A DNA stretch of 64,000 nucleotides, taken from the NCBI GenBank assembly GCA_963610315.1, contig CAVDMV010000004.1, positions 38,181 through 102,180 on the forward strand, in the 5' to 3' direction. A program made the position numbers and the translations under genes. Below the pieces are notes generated by a model. It ran no database searches and was not told the DNA's origin. It worked only from the letters and a program-made list of their open reading frames with translations. This document shows, piece by piece, positions 45,349-54,184 of this stretch; the stretch's first letter is position 1, and each line of letters opens with the position of its first letter. The DNA is from UBA3210 sp963610315. GTDB taxonomy: Bacteria > Bacillota_I > Bacilli_A > RFN20 > CAG-449.

Positions 45349-46452
45349 TTACCTGTTTAATATTGCAACATTGATACGTGATTCTTCTTCTAGTGAGCCA
45401 GAATGTGCACCGATCATTGGATAATCATCACTTATCGTAAATCCATAATTAGAGATTGATGTAGCCATATAATCACCTAAAAAATCACTGAATAATGGAT
45501 GAGGTGTACCTTCACCAAAGAAACCTAATTTTATAACTTCTTCGCGAGTGAACAATTTAAAATATTTTGAATAATATTTGTTAAATGCTTTAACAAAATT
45601 ATCATTTTGACCCTCTTTTACATGAAAAAATGAACTTCTAGAATCAAGTGAATGCATGATTTTTAAAGTAGATGAAAAATCATCATGCTCATATATATTA
45701 AACCACTTAGTATCGATTAAAGAGTGATCAGCGAGAACAATAATTAAGTTATCAGGATTTTCTTTTGCGAGTTTTCTAACTTCTTTATTAATGTACTTAA
45801 CACATTCATGAACTTCCTGGGCGGTAGTTCCATGCATATGAATTAAACTATCTGGATATGGGTGATACATATAATAGAAATGACTTTCTTTATGTTTCAT
45901 ATAAATGTTCGCGAATTCAAAGAATTCTTTTAAATCTCTAGGGCCATTTTCATCGATTGGAAAAGGTTGTAATGGCTTTGAATATATTGAGTTTTTATTT
46001 AAAATCTCCCATATTTTTTCATTTGGACAATATAATTCACTTAGAACAGGTCCATTAATTTTTTCTTTTGTAAAAGCATTTCTATTCGTGAACATTTCAA
46101 CGACTAAATTATGTTGCTTAAAATATTGTTGCCAACCTAAAAAGCCTGTTTCAACAGGATATTTTCCCGTGGTAATGGAAGTAGTTGCCGCGGCAGTAGT
46201 TGGAGGAAAGACACTTGTAATTTCAAATGCTTTCTTTCTAAGAAGATAATCGCTTTCTTTTAGATGCTTTTCTAAAATTGATTTACCTAAACCATCAAAA
46301 AGCATAATACAAATTTTTTGATAGTTCTTCTCTTTAAGAATACGTGTTAGTTCTTCATGTGGCGTATGAAAACATTTACCAGTAAAATGAAATAAAATCG
46401 CATTCGCGATTGATACTAAATTATTGTTTTTATCATAGAAAAAGTAGTCCAT
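45349..46452 (-). CDS. Alkaline-phosphatase-superfamily nucleotide pyrophosphatase/phosphodiesterase
   Basis: A 367-residue protein of the type I phosphodiesterase group. Metal site Asp53 in IMLFDGLGKS, catalytic Thr in FPPTTAAATTS (85 or 86), then DSLIHMHG, LADHSLIDT and GAHSGS supply the remaining metal ligands. There is no signal peptide, so it is probably cytoplasmic. Substrate could be a nucleotide or a phosphonate or phosphodiester; unknown. It lies upstream of dnaX in the same direction and divergent from prfA. Its promoter has TATAAT with AGAGGT before the ATG. Confidence 0.85.
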   Translation of the reverse strand: MDYFFYDKNNNLVSIANAILFHFTGKCFHTPHEELTRILKEKNYQKICIMLFDGLGKSILEKHLKESDYLLRKKAFEITSVFPPTTAAATTSITTGKYPVETGFLGWQQYFKQHNLVVEMFTNRNAFTKEKINGPVLSELYCPNEKIWEILNKNSIYSKPLQPFPIDENGPRDLKEFFEFANIYMKHKESHFYYMYHPYPDSLIHMHGTTAQEVHECVKYINKEVRKLAKENPDNLIIVLADHSLIDTKWFNIYEHDDFSSTLKIMHSLDSRSSFFHVKEGQNDNFVKAFNKYYSKYFKLFTREEVIKLGFFGEGTPHPLFSDFLGDYMATSISNYGFTISDDYPMIGAHSGSLEEESRINVAILNR

Positions 46453-46565
46453 AAGTTTTACCTCTATCGTTATTATACGACTTTAGTTAATAAAAAATAA
46501 ATATATTTATTTTCTTGAAGTATTTTGATATTATATTATAGGCCTTTTAAGGGAGGAATGTATTT

Positions 46566-47657
46566 ATGGAAGATAAAATGATTGAAAGATTAGAAGCAAT
46601 TTTAGTTAGAGTCGACGAAATTGATAAGCTTTTATGTGAAGATGAAATTGTTTCTGATGTTAAAAAATTAACAGCTTTAAACAAAGAAAGAGCTTCTTTA
46701 AGTGAAGTTCACGATGCTTATTTAAAATACAAAAAAATGATGTCTGATTTAAATGACTCAATTGTTATGTCACAAGATTCAGATCCAGAAATTAGTGAAT
46801 TTGCTAAAGAAAGCGTAAAAGAATTAACTGCTTCAACAACTGCTTTGTATGATGAAATGAAAGTTATGCTTTTACCTAAGGATCCTAATGACGATAAGAA
46901 CATTGTCTGCGAAATTCGTGGCGCGGCTGGTGGAGATGAAGCAAATATCTTTGCCGGTGATTTATTTAGAATGTATGTTAGATATGCTGAAACTCAAGGA
47001 TGGAAAATTCAAATTTTAGATTCATCACCTTCTGAAGCAGGTGGTTATTCTCAAGTTGTTTTCTCAGTTAAAGGAGATTCAGTCTATTCAAAATTAAAAT
47101 TTGAAAGTGGTGCACACCGTGTTCAAAGAGTTCCTGTTACTGAAGCAGGTGGAAGAATTCATACTTCAACCGCGACAGTATTAGTTATGCCAGAAACTGA
47201 AGATATCGATATTGAAATTAGAAATGAAGATTTAAAGATTGATACATATCGTTCTCAAGGTGCTGGGGGTCAAAACGTTAATAAAACTGAATCGGCTGTT
47301 AGAATTACTCACGTACCTACTGGAACAGTTGTTTCTTGCCAAATTGAAAGAAGCCAAATTCAAAATAGAGAAATCGCGATGAATATGTTAAAAGCGAAAT
47401 TATATGCGCAAAAACAAGCAGAACAAGATGAAAAAATCGGTAACGAAAGACGTTTAAAAGTCGGAACTGGTGAAAGAAGTGAAAAGATTAGAACTTATAA
47501 CTATCCTCAAAACCGTGTTACTGATCATCGTATTGGTTTTACTATTCAAAAATTAGACCGCGTTATGGAAGGTGACTTGGAAGATGTTATCGAAGCCTTA
47601 ATTAACGCTGATCAACAAGACAAAATGGAAACAGAGGCTAAAAAATACAATGCTTAA
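46566..47657 (+). CDS. prfA: Peptide chain release factor 1
   Basis: Terminates translation at UAA and UAG. Codon-recognition tripeptide PVT in RVPVTEAGGRIH and the catalytic GGQ at 234-236 (QGAGGQNVNKTESAVRITH region). 363 residues, normal. Its last eight bases overlap the start of prmC, whose product methylates this GGQ. The frequent use of UAA/UAG stops in this genome makes it the main release factor. Confidence 0.97.
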   Translation: MEDKMIERLEAILVRVDEIDKLLCEDEIVSDVKKLTALNKERASLSEVHDAYLKYKKMMSDLNDSIVMSQDSDPEISEFAKESVKELTASTTALYDEMKVMLLPKDPNDDKNIVCEIRGAAGGDEANIFAGDLFRMYVRYAETQGWKIQILDSSPSEAGGYSQVVFSVKGDSVYSKLKFESGAHRVQRVPVTEAGGRIHTSTATVLVMPETEDIDIEIRNEDLKIDTYRSQGAGGQNVNKTESAVRITHVPTGTVVSCQIERSQIQNREIAMNMLKAKLYAQKQAEQDEKIGNERRLKVGTGERSEKIRTYNYPQNRVTDHRIGFTIQKLDRVMEGDLEDVIEALINADQQDKMETEAKKYNA

Positions 47658-48486
47658 GGCTTTAAAAGACATTGTTAAAGAAGCTTCGATTAAATCAAAT
47701 AATTATGAAGATGTTTCTTTAAAAGATATTGTTTATCTTATTAAGGAAACATTTTCTTTAGATGAAGTTTCGTATATTTTAAATGAAAATAATCTCTATG
47801 AAGAAGATTTATTGAAAGATAAATTAGATCTTCTCTTTTTAGGTATGCCGGTAGAATATGTTTTAGGCTATCGATATTTTTTAGGCCATAAATTTTTAGT
47901 TACAAAAGATACTTTAATTCCTCGTAATGAAACTGAAGAATTAGTTTTATATACAAAGGAATTAATAAAGAAAGAGAATTTTGTTAATCCTTCTATTGTT
48001 GAAGTAGGAACGGGTTCAGGTTGTATTTCGATTTCTTTATCTTTAGATTATAAAGAAAGTGTAGTTCATTCAATTGATTTATCTAGTGATGCTCTTGAAG
48101 TAGCGAAGAAAAACAATGACCTTTTAGGAAGTAATGTAACATTTTTTAACGGTGATACCTTAGAACCAGTTTTAAATAATAAATATGACGTTTTAACGTC
48201 AAATCCCCCTTATATTGACGAAGATACATTTGTTCAAGAATCAGTAATTAAATATGAACCACATATGGCATTATTCGCGTCAAACCACGGTTTAGAAATA
48301 TATGAAAAAATCTTTAAAAATGTTGATAAAGTTATGAATGAACATGCTTTATTAACTTTTGAAATTTCTCCAGATTTAGTTCCAGGACTTACTCTATTAA
48401 AAGAAAAATATCTTCCTGGTTTTTCTCTCGAATTTAAAGAAGATATGAATGGACTAGTGAGATTTTTATTTTTAATAAGAAGATAA
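47650..48486 (+). CDS. prmC: Release factor glutamine methyltransferase PrmC
   Basis: Methylates the Gln of the GGQ motif in RF1 and RF2. SAM-binding VEVGTGSGCISISLSL and the substrate-Gln motif NPPYI are present; the N-terminal helical domain recognises the factor. 278 residues. Translationally coupled to prfA by an 8-bp overlap. Confidence 0.96.
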   Translation: MLKALKDIVKEASIKSNNYEDVSLKDIVYLIKETFSLDEVSYILNENNLYEEDLLKDKLDLLFLGMPVEYVLGYRYFLGHKFLVTKDTLIPRNETEELVLYTKELIKKENFVNPSIVEVGTGSGCISISLSLDYKESVVHSIDLSSDALEVAKKNNDLLGSNVTFFNGDTLEPVLNNKYDVLTSNPPYIDEDTFVQESVIKYEPHMALFASNHGLEIYEKIFKNVDKVMNEHALLTFEISPDLVPGLTLLKEKYLPGFSLEFKEDMNGLVRFLFLIRR

Positions 48487-48541
48487 AATAATTTAAATTT
48501 GTGAAAGAGTTAACTATAATTAACTTATGGGAGGGTTAGTT

Positions 48542-49156
48542 ATGAAAGCAATCCATACAAAATTTGAAGATGAAAGAATTATTCCTCTTCTTCTAGAAGG
48601 GGAAGTTGTTTCTTTTCCAACTGAGACAGTTTATGGTCTAGGAGTAATTTATGATAATGAAGAAGCTTTTAATAAATTAGTAAAAGCCAAAAATAGAACT
48701 CCAGATAAACCATTTACCTTGATGCTATCATCAATTAATGATATTGGTAGTTACGCCTTAGTGACACCTAGCATTAAAAATGTTATTAAGAAATTTATGC
48801 CAGGAGAAATTACTCTCTTATTAAAACCTAAAGATCATCTTTATCCTTGGGTTAAATTAAATAGTGAATATATTGGTGTACGAGTCCCTGATTATGACGA
48901 AGTAAGAAAATTAATTCATGATACTCATAAGCCATTACTTGTAACAAGCGCGAATATCTCAGGTCAACCTGTTTTAAAAAATTATGAAGAAGTTTGCGCA
49001 ACTTTTGATGATAAGATTGCCGCGATTATAAAAGGCGATACTAGATCAAGTGTACCTTCAAGTATCTTCATTCTTGATGAATGTGGAGTAAGAGAAATTA
49101 GAAAAGGTAATATACCTTTAGAAGCAGTAGAAAAAGTATATAGAGGAGAAGAATAG
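48542..49156 (+). CDS. tsaC: L-threonylcarbamoyladenylate synthase TsaC/YwlC
   Basis: Makes threonylcarbamoyl-AMP for the t6A37 tRNA modification. SFPTETVYGLG and KNRTPDKPFTLM, and TSANISGQP are the family blocks. 204 residues, lacking the extra C-terminal domain of Sua5. The start at 48542 is chosen because GGGAGGG precedes it; the ATG at 48527 overlaps that site. Confidence 0.94.
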   Translation: MKAIHTKFEDERIIPLLLEGEVVSFPTETVYGLGVIYDNEEAFNKLVKAKNRTPDKPFTLMLSSINDIGSYALVTPSIKNVIKKFMPGEITLLLKPKDHLYPWVKLNSEYIGVRVPDYDEVRKLIHDTHKPLLVTSANISGQPVLKNYEEVCATFDDKIAAIIKGDTRSSVPSSIFILDECGVREIRKGNIPLEAVEKVYRGEE

Positions 49157-49158
49157 AT

Positions 49159-49587
49159 ATGAAAATTGCAATTGGTTCAGATCACGGAGGATATTCTTTA
49201 AAAGAACAAGTAAAAGCATACTTAGTTTCTTTAGGACACGAAGTTATTGATGAAGGAACATATTCATTAGATTCTTGTGATTATCCTGATTTCGCTCATA
49301 AGGTCGCAAGTGATGTTGAAACAAAAACTTGCGTTAGAGGCATCGTAATTTGCACCACTGGAGAAGGAATTATGATTGCTTCAAATAAACATAAAGGTGT
49401 TAGATGTGGACTTATCTATAATGAAGATGTCGCACGTTTAACTCGTGAACATAATGATGTCAATATGATTTCAATGGGTGCAAAATATACTTCTATTGAA
49501 CAAGCTAAAGCTTATATTGACTTATTCTTAAATACTCCTTTTGAAGGTGGTAGACACATTAAAAGAGTAAATAAAATCGAACTTTAA
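49159..49587 (+). CDS. rpiB: Ribose-5-phosphate isomerase B
   Basis: Interconverts ribose-5-phosphate and ribulose-5-phosphate. GSDHGGYSLKEQV, catalytic Cys in VICTTGEGIMIASNK and HNDVNMISMGAKYTS are typical. 142 residues. Located 2 bp after tsaC, like ywlC-ywlF in Bacillus. Confidence 0.95.
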   Translation: MKIAIGSDHGGYSLKEQVKAYLVSLGHEVIDEGTYSLDSCDYPDFAHKVASDVETKTCVRGIVICTTGEGIMIASNKHKGVRCGLIYNEDVARLTREHNDVNMISMGAKYTSIEQAKAYIDLFLNTPFEGGRHIKRVNKIEL

Positions 49588-49603
49588 TTTAGGATTTATT
49601 CTT

Positions 49604-49637
49604 AAACCTCCATAAATTATTTATAGGAGGTTTTTTT
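49604..49637 (+). terminator. rpiB terminator that contains the comFA Shine-Dalgarno
   Basis: AAACCTCC pairs with GGAGGTTT (plus AT-rich inner pairs) and is followed by seven T, immediately before the comFA ATG at 49638. The right arm is the comFA ribosome site AGGAGG. Terminated RNA ends before comFA; read-through RNA hides the ribosome site. Confidence 0.85.
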
Positions 49638-50792
49638 ATGCTTAAATGTGAAAAATGTGGTTGTGAGGATCCTAGATACTTCGGGATAAGAAACGGAAAA
49701 GAATATTGTAGAAGGTGTATTTCATTTATTGGAGAGATGGCAAAAATAAATGTTATTAAGAAAAGAGAAATAAAAGAGAATTTAAAATACCCTTTATCGC
49801 CAGCTCAAGAAGAAATATCTTCTTTAGTTAGAGATAATTATGCAAGTGACAAAAATACCTTAATTTATGCAGTATGTGGGGCAGGAAAAACTGAACTAGT
49901 TTATAAAACAATCGCTTATGCTTTAACTAAAGGTAAACAAGTAGGACTTGCCATTCCTCGAAAAGATGTTGTTATTGAACTTGCTCCGCGAATTAAAGAG
50001 GCTTTTCCAGAAGTAAAAGTAGTTTCAGTTTATGGAGGTCATCATAAAGATCTAGAAGGAGATATCGTTATTTGTACTACACATCAATTATTTCGATATG
50101 TTTCATATTTTGATTTATTAATTATTGATGAAACTGATGCTTTTCCTTATTCAAATAATGAAACTTTGATGAATATGTTTGATAAATCCATTAGAGGTAA
50201 TTACATTATGATGAGTGCGACTCCTTTAAAATGGATGGAAGATAAGATTAAAAAAGAAAAAGGTAATATCTATTCTTTAATGGCTCGATATCATAAACAT
50301 CCTTTAATTGAACCGACTAAAATCATTTTACCGATGGGACAAGAATTTTATATTATTAAGAAATTAAAACAATATAAAAAAGAAAATAAACCTTGTTTTG
50401 TTTTTTGCCCAACAATCTATGAAGCTGAAGGAATATTCCCTATACTTAAGATGTTTGTTAAAAGTGGTAAAATTGTTCATTCAAAGAAGAAAGACCGTAA
50501 TGATATTATCTTTGATTTTAAAAATAATAAATTCGATTATTTAGTCACCACCAGCGTTCTTGAACGCGGAGTAACGCTTAAAAATATTCAAGTAATTGTT
50601 TTTCATGCTGATTCAAATATCTATACTGATGCTGCTTTAATACAAATTTCTGGTCGGGTTGGTCGAAAAATCGATGCATTTGATGGAGAAGTAATCTTCC
50701 TTTGTAAAGAAGATAGTGAAATGGTAGATTTAGCGATAAAGAAAATTAAGGAGGCGAATAGAAATGCCCGTGTGCAAAATTTGCTTCTCTAA
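49638..50792 (+). CDS. comFA: ComFA DNA helicase for DNA uptake
   Basis: Membrane-associated ATP-dependent DNA translocase of the natural competence machinery, 384 residues. Zinc-ribbon cysteines C4, C7, C24, C27; Walker A AVCGAGKTE; DEAD-type box IIDETDAF; SATP motif MMSATPLKW; and the C-terminal HELICc block ISGRVGRKID. Its Shine-Dalgarno lies in the terminator hairpin of rpiB. Only the comF operon of the competence system is visible here. Confidence 0.94.
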   Translation: MLKCEKCGCEDPRYFGIRNGKEYCRRCISFIGEMAKINVIKKREIKENLKYPLSPAQEEISSLVRDNYASDKNTLIYAVCGAGKTELVYKTIAYALTKGKQVGLAIPRKDVVIELAPRIKEAFPEVKVVSVYGGHHKDLEGDIVICTTHQLFRYVSYFDLLIIDETDAFPYSNNETLMNMFDKSIRGNYIMMSATPLKWMEDKIKKEKGNIYSLMARYHKHPLIEPTKIILPMGQEFYIIKKLKQYKKENKPCFVFCPTIYEAEGIFPILKMFVKSGKIVHSKKKDRNDIIFDFKNNKFDYLVTTSVLERGVTLKNIQVIVFHADSNIYTDAALIQISGRVGRKIDAFDGEVIFLCKEDSEMVDLAIKKIKEANRNARVQNLLL

Positions 50793-51417
50793 TATTAAAG
50801 AAACTTCATTACATTATTTTTGTAAACCAAAGATATGCCAAAATTGTTTTAATAAATTTGAACCTAAATTAAAATCATTTAAAGAAGATGGTATTTCTTA
50901 TACTTATGTTTATGAATATGATGATGTGATTAGAAATTTATTATTTCAACTGAAAGGTTGTTACGATATTGAACTTGGCGAAGTGTTTTTAGAAAGATTT
51001 AAATTTGAATTAAGATTAAAATACCATGATTACATCTTAGTTCCTTTACCTTCTAATCCAAATGATGATGAAGAACGTGGATTTAATCATATAATTGAAA
51101 TTTTTAAAGTCCTCTCTTTACCTTTTTCACGTTGTATTTATAAGAAAATAAATTTTAAACAATCAGATTTAGCTTATAAAGAAAGAATTAAAATCAAAGA
51201 TAAATTAGGTATTTTAAACGGTGAAGAATTAAAGGGTAAATTGGTCTTAATAGTTGATGATGTCATCACTTCAGGAAGTTCTATTAAAGGAGCGATTTCT
51301 TTAATAAAACCTTATAACCCAAAAAAGATAAAAGTCCTCGTTTTAGCGAGAAATACCCACTTAATTAATGAAAAATCTAAACTTAAATTCTCATTATTTT
51401 CTTCTAAAAAGAAATAA
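50764..51417 (+). CDS. comFC: ComFC phosphoribosyltransferase-like competence protein
   Basis: 217-residue cytoplasmic protein. An N-terminal zinc module (C4, C7, C20, C25, C28) and a C-terminal type I PRTase fold with LVLIVDDVITSGSSI as the phosphate loop. It is needed for efficient transformation, with unknown chemistry. Its start, behind AAGGAGG, overlaps the last 29 bases of comFA. The gene hpf, usually next, is missing. Confidence 0.92.
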   Translation: MPVCKICFSNIKETSLHYFCKPKICQNCFNKFEPKLKSFKEDGISYTYVYEYDDVIRNLLFQLKGCYDIELGEVFLERFKFELRLKYHDYILVPLPSNPNDDEERGFNHIIEIFKVLSLPFSRCIYKKINFKQSDLAYKERIKIKDKLGILNGEELKGKLVLIVDDVITSGSSIKGAISLIKPYNPKKIKVLVLARNTHLINEKSKLKFSLFSSKKK

Positions 51418-51576
51418 AATTATTTAATGAATTATAAGAAATATACAATTACGATTTTTTATTAAAAATGTCGTAAATTAAATATAAAAACTAAAAAGAT
51501 GCATCTAAAAAGGAAGTGATAAAATTAATAATTTACCTTTATTAAACAAATATTTTTTAAATTAAATACTTTAGTA

Positions 51577-51605
51577 TTTATATAGAGATTAATTTTGTGT
51601 ATAAT
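51577..51605 (+). promoter_or_regulatory. secA promoter with palindrome at the -35
   Basis: TTTATA at 51577 and TATAAT at 51600, spacing 17. AAATACT-TT-AGTATTT at 51564-51579 reaches into the -35. The gap from 51418 to 51560 holds AT-rich sequence with no open frame or stable terminator recognised. Confidence 0.65.
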
Positions 51606-51640
51606 AACACGTGAATTACAATCCTTAGGAGGTCATATTA

Positions 51641-54184
51641 ATGGGTAATTGGTTAGATAAAGTATTAAGAGTTGATGAAAGAGCTCTAAAAAAAGTTGAA
51701 AAGATCGCAAAACAAGTAATGTCTTATGAAAATGAGATGCGTGCTTTAACTGATGAAGAATTAAAAGCAAAGACTCCTTATTTTAAAGATTTACTTGCAA
51801 AAGGTTCAACTCTTGAAGATATCCTTCCAGAAGCATATGCAGTATGTAGAGAAGCATGTTTTAGAGTAAGAAATGAATTTCCTTTCAAAGTTCAAATTAT
51901 GGGTGCGATCGTTTTAAATGAAGGCGACGTCGCGGAAATGAAAACTGGTGAAGGTAAAACTTTAACTGCGACTATGGCAGTTTATTTAAACGCACTTGCT
52001 GGAAAAGGTGTTCATGTTGTTACAGTTAACGAATACCTCGCTTCTCGTGATGCTGAACAAATGGGTAAAGTTTATAATTTCTTAGGTTTAACTTGTGATT
52101 GTAACTTAAGAGAAAAAGATGTCGCAGGTAAACAAGCTGCATATAATGCCGATATTACTTATACAACTAACTCAGAACTTGGTTTTGACTACTTAAGAGA
52201 TAATATGGCTCAAACAGTTGCTAGAAGAGTTCAAAGAGGACTTAATTTCGCAATCGTTGATGAAGCTGACTCTATTTTAATTGATGAATCAAGAACTCCA
52301 TTAATTATTTCTGGTGGTGAAAGAGCTTCTGCTTCGACTTATGAATTCGCGGATCGATTTGTTAAATCTTTAAAGAAAGAACGTGATTTTACTATCGACG
52401 TTAAGACTAAAGCTTGCTCATTAACTGATGAAGGTTCTACCGCGGCTGAAAGAGCGTTCGGGGTAAAGAACATTTATAATCCAGAATATAACGACTTAGT
52501 TCATAGAATTCACCAAGCTTTAAAAGCTAACTACATCATGAAGAAGAATGTTGAATACATGGTTAAAGATGATGAAATTCATCTTATTGACCAATTCACA
52601 GGACGTGTCATGAAAGGTAGAGAATATTCTGACGGTTTACAACAAGCAATCCAAGCAAAAGAACATGTTAAGATTAAACAAGAAACTATTACAATGGCTT
52701 CTATTACATATCAAAACTTCTTTAGACTTTATAATAAAGTTGCCGGTATGACAGGTACAGCTAAAACTGAAGAAGAAGAATTTGAAAAGATTTATAACAT
52801 GCACGTTACTCCAATTCCAACTAATAGACCAATCTTACGTTTAGATGATACCGACTTAGTTTATGGAAATAAAAATGCAAAATATAAAGCTTTAATTGAA
52901 GATGTTAAAGCTCGTCACGCATTAGGTCAACCTATCCTAATTGGTACTCCTTCCGTTGAAGATTCTGAAATTGTTGATAATTTACTTAATGAAGCACATT
53001 TACCTCATGAAGTATTAAATGCAAAAAACCATGAACGTGAAGCTCATATCGTTGAACTTGCTGGTCAATTAAATGCGATTACTATCGCGACAAATATGGC
53101 TGGTAGAGGTACTGATATTAAACTTGGTCCTGGAGTAAAAGATATCGTTGATCCAACAGGTAAAGTAAAATCTCCTGCTGGCCTTGCCGTTTTAGGTACT
53201 GAAAGAAATGAATCACGTCGTATTGATAACCAATTAAGAGGTCGTTCAGGTAGACAAGGGGACCCAGGATATTCAAGATTCTATATTTCTATTGATGATG
53301 AATTAATGGTTAGATTCGCACCTGACTACTTAAGAGGCTTATTTGAAAAAATGGGTGATGAAGCACTTGAATCAAAGATGGTTATGAATGCGATTACTTC
53401 TGCACAAAAGAAGATTGAAGGTCAAAACTTTGATACTCGTAAATCATTACTTGACTACGATGATGTTTTAAGACAACAACGTGAAGCGATGTATTCTCAA
53501 AGAGATACATTATTATACGCGGATGATATTTATGATATTGTTTATAATTACTTTAAGGTAATTGGCAAACATATTGTTGAAACTTCAATTGATGATACTG
53601 ATCCTCGTAATCCAGTTTTATCAAGTGCACTTTTAAAGAAGAACTTAGAACCTAAATATTTAGCTCCTGGTTCATTTGATTATTCAGGATATGATGAAGC
53701 TCCAGTTGATGAAGTAAGTGATGAACTTGGTGAAATCTTATTCTCTCAATACAATAAAAAGAGAGCTTCTTGGCCTAAAGAAGCTGTTTCAGAAGTAGAA
53801 AAGATGGTTGCTTTACGCGCGGTTGATCGTTTCTGGACTACACATATTGACTCAATGGCTAAATTAAAAGAAGGTATTCATTTAAGAAGCTACGCACAAT
53901 CTGATCCATTAAAAGCATATGTCGATGAAGGTTGGGATATGTTTAATGAAATGATTCTTAATATTGCTGAACAAGTAGTCAATACTTTAATTCATGTTGA
54001 AATTAGATTAAAGACTCCTGAAGAAATGGCTCAAGATAGATTAAGAGAAGAACAAGCTAGAGCTCAACAACAAAAACAAAATGAAATGCAAGCTTTTGCA
54101 AAAGCTAAAGAAGACGCGGCAAAAGATTTTAATCCTGTCGCGACTAATGAAGACTTAACTGCAAGCGATGAGGAAAATAAATAA
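51641..54184 (+). CDS. secA: Preprotein translocase ATPase SecA
   Basis: Motor of the Sec export pathway, 847 residues. DEAD-helicase Walker A TGEGKTLTA near residue 103, Walker B FAIVDEADSILID, motif VAGMTGTAKTE, RGTDIKLG and QLRGRSGRQGDPG. The last stretch is a Lys/Gln/Glu tail without the C-terminal zinc finger, as in several Firmicutes. The stop overlaps the prfB start (TAATG). Needed for export of the lipoproteins in this window. Confidence 0.97.
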   Translation: MGNWLDKVLRVDERALKKVEKIAKQVMSYENEMRALTDEELKAKTPYFKDLLAKGSTLEDILPEAYAVCREACFRVRNEFPFKVQIMGAIVLNEGDVAEMKTGEGKTLTATMAVYLNALAGKGVHVVTVNEYLASRDAEQMGKVYNFLGLTCDCNLREKDVAGKQAAYNADITYTTNSELGFDYLRDNMAQTVARRVQRGLNFAIVDEADSILIDESRTPLIISGGERASASTYEFADRFVKSLKKERDFTIDVKTKACSLTDEGSTAAERAFGVKNIYNPEYNDLVHRIHQALKANYIMKKNVEYMVKDDEIHLIDQFTGRVMKGREYSDGLQQAIQAKEHVKIKQETITMASITYQNFFRLYNKVAGMTGTAKTEEEEFEKIYNMHVTPIPTNRPILRLDDTDLVYGNKNAKYKALIEDVKARHALGQPILIGTPSVEDSEIVDNLLNEAHLPHEVLNAKNHEREAHIVELAGQLNAITIATNMAGRGTDIKLGPGVKDIVDPTGKVKSPAGLAVLGTERNESRRIDNQLRGRSGRQGDPGYSRFYISIDDELMVRFAPDYLRGLFEKMGDEALESKMVMNAITSAQKKIEGQNFDTRKSLLDYDDVLRQQREAMYSQRDTLLYADDIYDIVYNYFKVIGKHIVETSIDDTDPRNPVLSSALLKKNLEPKYLAPGSFDYSGYDEAPVDEVSDELGEILFSQYNKKRASWPKEAVSEVEKMVALRAVDRFWTTHIDSMAKLKEGIHLRSYAQSDPLKAYVDEGWDMFNEMILNIAEQVVNTLIHVEIRLKTPEEMAQDRLREEQARAQQQKQNEMQAFAKAKEDAAKDFNPVATNEDLTASDEENK

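Noticed and set aside
48487..48541. Separate promoter for tsaC at TATAAT near 48520
   Set aside because: No good -35 at 17 bases; the gene may be read from prfA-prmC, and evidence is insufficient.
51440..51485. Hairpin after comFC as a terminator
   Set aside because: ACGA/TCGT arms are AT-rich with a bulge, no G/C-rich stem and no convincing T tract; left unassigned.
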